Below are positions 14,899 through 19,816 of a stretch of DNA of 19,816 nt, piece after piece. Each line of letters begins with the position of its first letter. Positions within the stretch are counted from its first letter, which is position 1. This DNA is from Acholeplasmataceae bacterium UBA6235 (GTDB taxonomy: Bacteria > Bacillota_I > Bacilli_A > Acholeplasmatales > UBA5453). Below the pieces are notes generated by a model, which saw only the letters and a list, made by a program, of their open reading frames with translations, ran no database searches and had not been told where the DNA came from. A program made the translations under genes and the position numbers. The stretch lies in assembly GCA_002441525.1 (NCBI GenBank), contig DJWH01000095.1, forward strand, positions 1 through 19,816, written 5' to 3'.

Positions 14899-15891
14899 AT
14901 GACACTATTTTGGGCGTTCATGCTTTTGTTGGCCGGCTTTGTTATTTTGGTCAAAGGCGCAGATTTCTTCGTCGATGGGGCATCTTCCATTGCAAAGTTT
15001 TTTAAAATATCTTCACTCATCATCGGTTTAACAGTCGTCGCGTTTGGGACATCGTTGCCTGAAGCAGCAGTGAGTATCACATCTGCATTATCTGGTGCGG
15101 ATGACGTATCATTTGGCAACATCATCGGATCGAATATTTTCAATTTAGCGCTCATCCTAGGACTAGCATCCTTGGTACTGCCTCAAGTGGTTCACGATGA
15201 CTTAATTCGTAGAGATTTCCCATTCGCGCTCGTCGCGGTGGTTTTATTGGTTCCGATGTACTATTTCTTCGCAGGCACATCCCCTTATTTCATTTTACGA
15301 TTTGAAGCAGCCATTCTATTATTCATCCTCGCTTCGTTCATGTTCTTTATATTGAAAGACGCGAAAGCGATGAATGAACTCAACACACAAGTAGTTACTC
15401 ATGCGGATGAAGTTGAAAAAGTCGCTAAGTATAGCATTAAAATGGCAATTCCAATCACATTGATTGGGATGGCAGGCATCGTTGGTGGAGGGATTATGGT
15501 CACCAATGGCGCGAGAACGATTGCGTTAGAACTCGGCATGTCCGAATGGTTGGTTGGTTTAACCATCGTTTCCGTGGGTACTTCTTTACCTGAATTGGTC
15601 ACATCCGTGGTTGCGGCAGCGAAGAAAGAATCCGAAATTTCCATGGGGAACATCATCGGTTCAAATATCTTTAATATCGCATTTATTTTAGGTGCGAGTG
15701 CATTCATCAACCCGATTGCACTGAACCAAACAGCGATCATTGATATCTACATCCTCATCGGTTTAACCGTTGCAGTCTTCCTATTCTCATTATCCAATCG
15801 AAAGATTAGTCGCTTAGAAGGTTTCTTCTTAGTCATGTCTTATATCAGTTATTTGACTTACATTATCCTTAGAGACAGTCCACAAGCATAA
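14899..15891 (+). CDS. CaCA-family Na+/Ca2+ (cation/cation) exchanger, YrbG-like
   Basis: This membrane antiporter would extrude calcium (or another cation) in exchange for sodium or protons. Counting from the chosen ATG it is 330 residues, almost wholly made of membrane segments (about ten). Both alpha repeats of the superfamily are present: GTSLPE at 50-55 with GNIIGSNIFN at 73-82, and GTSLPE at 227-232 with GNIIGSNIFN at 250-259. The acidic residue in each GTSLPE is the ion ligand. The frame is open upstream to 14812, but the AAAGGAG at 14883-14889 and the normal hydrophobic N-terminus (MTLFWAFMLLLAGF) place the start at 14899. The longer form would begin inside the preceding terminator. 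Convergent with the hydrolase gene downstream, sharing a terminator. The ion cannot be told from the sequence. Confidence 0.93.
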   Translation: MTLFWAFMLLLAGFVILVKGADFFVDGASSIAKFFKISSLIIGLTVVAFGTSLPEAAVSITSALSGADDVSFGNIIGSNIFNLALILGLASLVLPQVVHDDLIRRDFPFALVAVVLLVPMYYFFAGTSPYFILRFEAAILLFILASFMFFILKDAKAMNELNTQVVTHADEVEKVAKYSIKMAIPITLIGMAGIVGGGIMVTNGARTIALELGMSEWLVGLTIVSVGTSLPELVTSVVAAAKKESEISMGNIIGSNIFNIAFILGASAFINPIALNQTAIIDIYILIGLTVAVFLFSLSNRKISRLEGFFLVMSYISYLTYIILRDSPQA

Positions 15892-15927
15892 AAATAAAGC
15901 GTAGCTCGACGGCTACGCTATTTTTTT
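15892..15927. terminator. Bidirectional terminator between convergent genes
   Basis: An 8-bp stem AGCGTAGC/GCTACGCT (15898-15905 and 15912-15919) with a 6-base loop has seven T on the plus side and an AT-rich T tract on the minus side. It serves the exchanger (stop at 15889-15891) and the hydrolase, whose TAG stop (15918-15920) lies in the stem. Confidence 0.85.
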
Positions 15928-16691
15928 AGTCTGAAATCTAAGAAGGAAATGGCTAAGTTAAACCAGGTTTGGTTGTGTTTATGGATGGCTTCGTAAGCAG
16001 CTGGGTTAGAACGATATGCATCGGTAACCACAGCTTGGGTACCTAAGGATAATCCATGAACCCCACTGTGGTACAAATGACAGTCCACCATTACCCCATG
16101 ATTTCTCAAGGCTTGCATGAAAAACAAGCTGTTTTCGACTTTAACAGATTGGTCATCCATCGTGTGAAATAAGAACGTTTCAGGTGTTAAATTGGTGACG
16201 TGATTTTCCAGTGAGAATCGTTGTCTGGTATCTTCAGTAATCTCACCATAAAGACGTTTAATCGAATCTTCGTGGGCATAACCAACTTTTCCTGTAATGA
16301 CTGGATAGGCTAAAATCATGGCTTTAGGTTGGATAAGACCTGGGTATTGATGGTGAAACACACCTAGGCTTGCCATGTAGTGTCCCCCACTGGAAAACCC
16401 ACAAAGAATGAACGCATTTAAATCAATCGGATAGGTTGAATCGGATGTAATCACTTGAACGAATGAAGCCAATTCATCGACCGTATCTGGGTATTGTAAA
16501 AGCGTTTCTCGATAATAAATGATCCCTGCGTGATAGCCTTTTTCATTAAATGCTTTCGCAATCGGTTCTGCTTCTCTAGGTGATGTCCTTTGATAACCGC
16601 CACCTGGGGCGATTAAAACAAACGGTCTCTTTTGATCATCGATGAAATGAAACGAGATGTAATTATCGGTGTTCAGCTTAAGGTTTTGCAT
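15918..16691 (-). CDS. Alpha/beta hydrolase (esterase/acetylxylan-esterase-like)
   Basis: The 257-residue protein (from the chosen start) has the alpha/beta hydrolase serine-esterase pattern. An oxyanion-hole strand IAPGGGYQRTS (27-37) corresponds to the HGGG of carboxylesterases. The nucleophile elbow is GFSSGG (98-103) with Ser100. An acidic residue lies in HTMDDQSV (Asp179/180), and His212 is in HSGVHGLSLG. No signal peptide is present, so it acts in the cytosol, probably on an ester or acylated sugar; the substrate is unknown. An ATG at 16733 extends the frame by 14 codons but lacks a ribosome binding site. The ATG at 16691 has GGAG 10 bases upstream and overlaps the dnaE end by 14 bases. 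It is cotranscribed with dnaE. Confidence 0.85.
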   Translation of the reverse strand: MQNLKLNTDNYISFHFIDDQKRPFVLIAPGGGYQRTSPREAEPIAKAFNEKGYHAGIIYYRETLLQYPDTVDELASFVQVITSDSTYPIDLNAFILCGFSSGGHYMASLGVFHHQYPGLIQPKAMILAYPVITGKVGYAHEDSIKRLYGEITEDTRQRFSLENHVTNLTPETFLFHTMDDQSVKVENSLFFMQALRNHGVMVDCHLYHSGVHGLSLGTQAVVTDAYRSNPAAYEAIHKHNQTWFNLAISFLDFRLKK

Positions 16692-19641
16692 CAGGGATGA
16701 TCTCCGTTCGATTGAGAATGTATTTTTTACCATCGTACTGATTGGGTTCGATGGTCAAAATGAGTGGGTCTTTTTGGCTTAACATCGATCCGTATTTCGC
16801 ATATACCTCAGGAAATACGGTGACATCTAAAGTGATTTGTCCATCGGATACCTCGATGAATGCCATGTCTTTACCTTGTTTGGTTTGAATGACTTTAATA
16901 CGTTTTACCAAACCAATGGTGCGAACTGTATGGTCAATTTCAGAGAGCGGTTTGAGTTGATGTTGTTTCATCAAATCTTCATAGATTGAAACCGGTGTGA
17001 TGGATAAATTGAAGCCCAATGCGGCTTTTTCTTTTTCGATTAAGACATCATTTGGGTATTCATCAAAGGTTTTCATCACGATATCAGAGACAAACAACTC
17101 ATAATCCTTATGAATCATTTGACGATTTTCATACAGTGTATGTTTGTTTAATCCGAAGACATCGAGTGCACCTGAGAAAATCAACGCTTCGATGATTTTA
17201 TCGTTGAGGTCATTCGATAATCGTTTTTTAAAGTCATCAAAATCCTTAAATGGGCCTTGTTGTCTTTCTTCAACTATTTTTGTAACCGTTTGAGTGCCAA
17301 TATTTTTAATCGCGATGAGAGGATAAATGATCCCTTGGTCGGTCAAGATAAACTCAAAAGCTGAAACTTGGATGTTGGGTTTCAATACTTTAATGCCCTT
17401 TTCTTTGAGCTTTCCAATATAGTCAACCACTTGGTCTGTATTGCTCGCGATTGAAGTCAGTAAAACCGTCATAAATGCGTCAAAATGGTGTGCCTTGAGA
17501 TAAGCCATTTGATAGGCTACCATTGCGTAAGCGACTGAATGACTGCGATTAAAACCATAGAGAGCAAACTTCAAAATATAATCATAAATCTTGATTGCTA
17601 AAGCCTCTGATTTGTGATTGTTAACAGCTTTTTGAATGAATTTGACACGTTCATTTTCGAGGATGTCTTTATCTTTTTTGGAGACCCCACGTCTGAGTAG
17701 ATCCGCTTCTGCGAGCGTATAATTCGCGAATTTAGACGCGATTTTCATGATTTGTTCTTGGTAAATGATGATCCCATAGGTTGGGGCTAAGATGTCTTTG
17801 AGTTCTTCATCGATGTAGTCAAATTTTTGACCCGCACGACGTTCAATGTACACATCGATGTTGTCCATCGGACCTGGTCTAAACAAAGCCAATATCGCAA
17901 CCAAGTCTTCAAATTGATTGGGTTTGAGTTTTGTTAAGACACGTTTCATACCTATCGATTCGAGTTGAAACACACCTACTGTATCGGCGCGTGACAATAG
18001 TTCGAAAGTCTTGGTGTCATTGAGTGGGAGATTATACAAATCGAGTTTGATGTTTTTTTGTTCAATCAAACCGAGGGTTTCTTTGATGATTTGAAGGTTT
18101 CGAATGCCTAAAAAATCGATTTTTAATAAACCCATTTTTTCCAAATCTTCTGCTTCAAGCTGAGATTGATACAACTCAGAAGAACCGCTTTGTAGTGGGA
18201 TGATGCGTGATAAATCGACTGAAGATAAAATGATGCCTGCGGCGTGTGTCCCTGTGTGTCTTGGGAGACCTTCAATGGCTTGTGCAAGTTTAAGGATATG
18301 TAGTGTTTTAGGGTCGGTAATTTCATAAGCTTCTGTCGCGAGTTTTACAGTACGATTGGTATCGGCTACTGAAAGACCTTGGGTTCGACAGATGTCTCTA
18401 ATGGAACTTTTAACTTGAAAAGTACCAAAGGTTGTAATAGAAACCACATGGTGTTTGCCATATTTGGCTTGAACATATCGGATCACATCGTCTCGTTTGT
18501 TGTCTGGAAAATCCAAATCAATATCTGGCATGCTGATGCGTTCTGGGTTTAAAAAGCGTTCAAATAACAAATCATATTTGATCGGGTCCACATCGGTGAT
18601 GCCCAAGGCAAAAGATACCAAAGACCCCGCAGCTGAACCTCTCCCTGGACCAACCATGATACCTTCTTTTTTGGCATATTTGACGAAATCCCAAACGACC
18701 AAAAAGTAGTTGTTATACCCCATTTTATCGATCACAGATAATTCATATTGAAGGCGTTCTTTATAGACTTCCGGGTGTTTAAATGGTTGTTTCTTATGTC
18801 TAATCGATAAGCCGACTTCACAAAGGTCTTGGAGATATGCTTTCGAAGATATCCCCGGTTCGAGTGGGTTTGGTAGTTTAAATGTCACCTTTTCCGGGAC
18901 GAAATTGATCTTTGAAAACACAGTTTCCATGGTCTTAAATACGCTGGCATATTCGCTAAAACTTTGTTTGAGTTGTTCAAAACTTGGTAGACTAAAATCG
19001 CCTTCGTCGTAACGAACGCGTTCACTGTGTTCAATTTTAATCAATGCATCATACGCTTCTACATCATCTAAATAGTTGGCTTGATGTAGCGGTAACATAT
19101 CGATTTTGTATTCATTAGATAACGCCTTAATCGTAGGTGCAACCTCAATTTCCATTTTGAGAGTTTGAACCATTAAACCCAAGTAAAACTGTTTGAGTAA
19201 ATAACGGTACGATTCAATTCTTCTTCTCGCATCGTTCAGATCCTTCTTTAAAATGGCTTGATCGATGTCTGATGCGTATCCTGCACTGATGAAAATAAGG
19301 TCTTCTTGGTATTTAATAAGGTCATTCATATCGACTGCTTTTTGTTTTGAGAGTTGTAATAAACTCGATAAAATAATGAGATTTTGATGTCCTTTTTGGG
19401 TGGTAGCGTAAGCGTAAATGGTGGTGGTTTGTTCTAAATGAATAATACTTAGACGCATACCTAAGATGCGTTTAAGGTCTGTGGGTACGGAAAAAAACTT
19501 ATAGCTCGCGTATAAGTTATTATCATCGGATAAAAATACCGTGTCGTAGCCACGATGTTTGAGGTCTTCAAACAAGGTTTCTAACCGAATGGTACTATTC
19601 AATAAACTGTATTCACTTTGAAGGCCAATACAACCCTTCAT
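16678..19641 (-). CDS. dnaE: DNA polymerase III alpha subunit, DnaE type
   Basis: This is a C-family DNA polymerase of 987 residues. In Firmicutes-type replication DnaE extends primers before handing over to PolC. The palm shows GPGRGSAAGSL (331-341) and the catalytic MPDIDLDFPD (371-380; Asp373 and Asp375), and a third Asp in LLKIDFLGIR. Other blocks are LFRPGPMDN, GIIIYQEQIM, SVAYAMVAYQMAYLK, a helix-hairpin-helix (IKNIGTQTVTKIVEE) and a C-terminal OB fold (VKRIKVIQTKQGKDMAFIEV). The N-terminal PHP domain is kept in outline but has lost metal ligands: the usual HxHSEYS is GLQSEYS and the TDH motif is SDD. It has no exonuclease insert, which separates it from PolC. The ATG at 19641 follows an AGGA-containing site. 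The alpha/beta hydrolase overlaps its 3' end. Confidence 0.96.
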   Translation of the reverse strand: MKGCIGLQSEYSLLNSTIRLETLFEDLKHRGYDTVFLSDDNNLYASYKFFSVPTDLKRILGMRLSIIHLEQTTTIYAYATTQKGHQNLIILSSLLQLSKQKAVDMNDLIKYQEDLIFISAGYASDIDQAILKKDLNDARRRIESYRYLLKQFYLGLMVQTLKMEIEVAPTIKALSNEYKIDMLPLHQANYLDDVEAYDALIKIEHSERVRYDEGDFSLPSFEQLKQSFSEYASVFKTMETVFSKINFVPEKVTFKLPNPLEPGISSKAYLQDLCEVGLSIRHKKQPFKHPEVYKERLQYELSVIDKMGYNNYFLVVWDFVKYAKKEGIMVGPGRGSAAGSLVSFALGITDVDPIKYDLLFERFLNPERISMPDIDLDFPDNKRDDVIRYVQAKYGKHHVVSITTFGTFQVKSSIRDICRTQGLSVADTNRTVKLATEAYEITDPKTLHILKLAQAIEGLPRHTGTHAAGIILSSVDLSRIIPLQSGSSELYQSQLEAEDLEKMGLLKIDFLGIRNLQIIKETLGLIEQKNIKLDLYNLPLNDTKTFELLSRADTVGVFQLESIGMKRVLTKLKPNQFEDLVAILALFRPGPMDNIDVYIERRAGQKFDYIDEELKDILAPTYGIIIYQEQIMKIASKFANYTLAEADLLRRGVSKKDKDILENERVKFIQKAVNNHKSEALAIKIYDYILKFALYGFNRSHSVAYAMVAYQMAYLKAHHFDAFMTVLLTSIASNTDQVVDYIGKLKEKGIKVLKPNIQVSAFEFILTDQGIIYPLIAIKNIGTQTVTKIVEERQQGPFKDFDDFKKRLSNDLNDKIIEALIFSGALDVFGLNKHTLYENRQMIHKDYELFVSDIVMKTFDEYPNDVLIEKEKAALGFNLSITPVSIYEDLMKQHQLKPLSEIDHTVRTIGLVKRIKVIQTKQGKDMAFIEVSDGQITLDVTVFPEVYAKYGSMLSQKDPLILTIEPNQYDGKKYILNRTEIIPDAKP

Positions 19642-19661
19642 ACCATCACATCCTACTACCT

Positions 19662-19670
19662 AGTATAACA
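19662..19670 (-). promoter_or_regulatory. Extended -10 promoter of dnaE
   Basis: The minus strand reads TGTTATACT, a one-mismatch -10 (19662-19667) with TGn extension, 20 bases before the ATG. It starts 6 bases past the stop of the upstream gene. No -35 is visible. Confidence 0.5.
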
Positions 19671-19672
19671 TA

Positions 19673-19816
19673 CTAAGTTGTTCTTTTTTTCCAAAACCAA
19701 ATGAATCCACCACCCGTTATACCCAAAAACAGTAAACCAATCACAATCGTAGTCCATAGTGTTTGTTGATTGGTTTCACCTTGGACGGTTACAGTACGGG
19801 TAAAGATGGCGTGATT
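19673..19816 (-). CDS. C-terminal end of a membrane-anchored surface protein (5' part outside window)
   Basis: Translating the minus strand from the right edge gives 47 residues and a TAG stop. A short polar stretch (RTVTVQGETNQQT) is followed by one hydrophobic segment of about 20 residues (WTTIVIGLLFLGITGGGFIW) and a basic tail WKKRTT. This is the usual end of a type I membrane protein whose bulk is outside the cell, anchored by a single helix with positive residues inside. It is not an LPXTG sortase signal. The function of the missing part is unknown. No terminator is seen between it and dnaE, so both could share a transcript. Confidence 0.7.
   Translation of the reverse strand, partial: NHAIFTRTVTVQGETNQQTLWTTIVIGLLFLGITGGGFIWFWKKRTT

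Noticed and set aside
14688..15155. 155-codon minus-strand ORF over the end of pfp and start of the exchanger
   Set aside because: It crosses a strong terminator and mirrors two conserved genes.
16692..16733. N-terminal 14-codon extension of the alpha/beta hydrolase
   Set aside because: No ribosome binding site, and it would overlap dnaE by 56 bases; the ATG at 16691 has GGAG at suitable spacing.

Overview
The window looks like chromosome from a low-GC, wall-less or Firmicutes-related bacterium. Acholeplasma-like or Izemoplasma-like Mollicutes are my best guess. The base composition is moderately AT-rich by eye. Genes are packed with short gaps, transcripts end in Rho-independent hairpins, and the Shine-Dalgarno sequences are strong. 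uvrB and cpsD both end in TGA and no gene needs TGA to be read as Trp, so the code is the standard bacterial one and not that of Mycoplasma or Spiroplasma. A PPi-type phosphofructokinase together with glucose-6-phosphate dehydrogenase fits acholeplasmas. The assignment is inference and could be settled only by a phylogeny. There is no RNA gene, insertion sequence, CRISPR array or origin that I can see, and no gene-free stretch over 300 bases.

Layout. Bases 1-13387 are all on the minus strand. From the left edge they hold a partial CotH-type lipoprotein; a zwf plus cyclase-family hydrolase pair; a PLP aminotransferase; a cpsC-cpsD-cpsB phosphotyrosine module; uvrB plus pepF; a Na/Pi cotransporter with a small leader ORF in front of it; and pfkA. 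Bases 13543-15891 are on the plus strand and hold a PPi-type phosphofructokinase and a CaCA cation exchanger. Bases 15918-19816 return to the minus strand with an alpha/beta hydrolase, dnaE and the C-terminal end of a membrane-anchored protein cut by the right edge.

How the genes relate. The metabolic core is carbohydrate entry: ATP-PFK and PPi-PFK are divergent neighbours, and G6PDH sits further along, coupled to a metal hydrolase of unclear substrate. The cps genes form a complete Wzz-like activator, tyrosine kinase and tyrosine phosphatase circuit, but no glycosyltransferase is beside them. uvrB and dnaE are DNA repair and replication genes, each sharing a transcript with an unrelated hydrolase.

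Regulatory layer. Most promoters show an extended -10 (TGnTATAAT) with a weak -35. Nearly every terminator starts inside, or within 8 bases of, the stop codon. The stretches most worth a second look are the pfkA/pfp divergent region, the 27-codon ORF plus hairpin before the Na/Pi transporter, the zwf-cyclase pairing, and the palindromes placed at the zwf and cpsC promoters.
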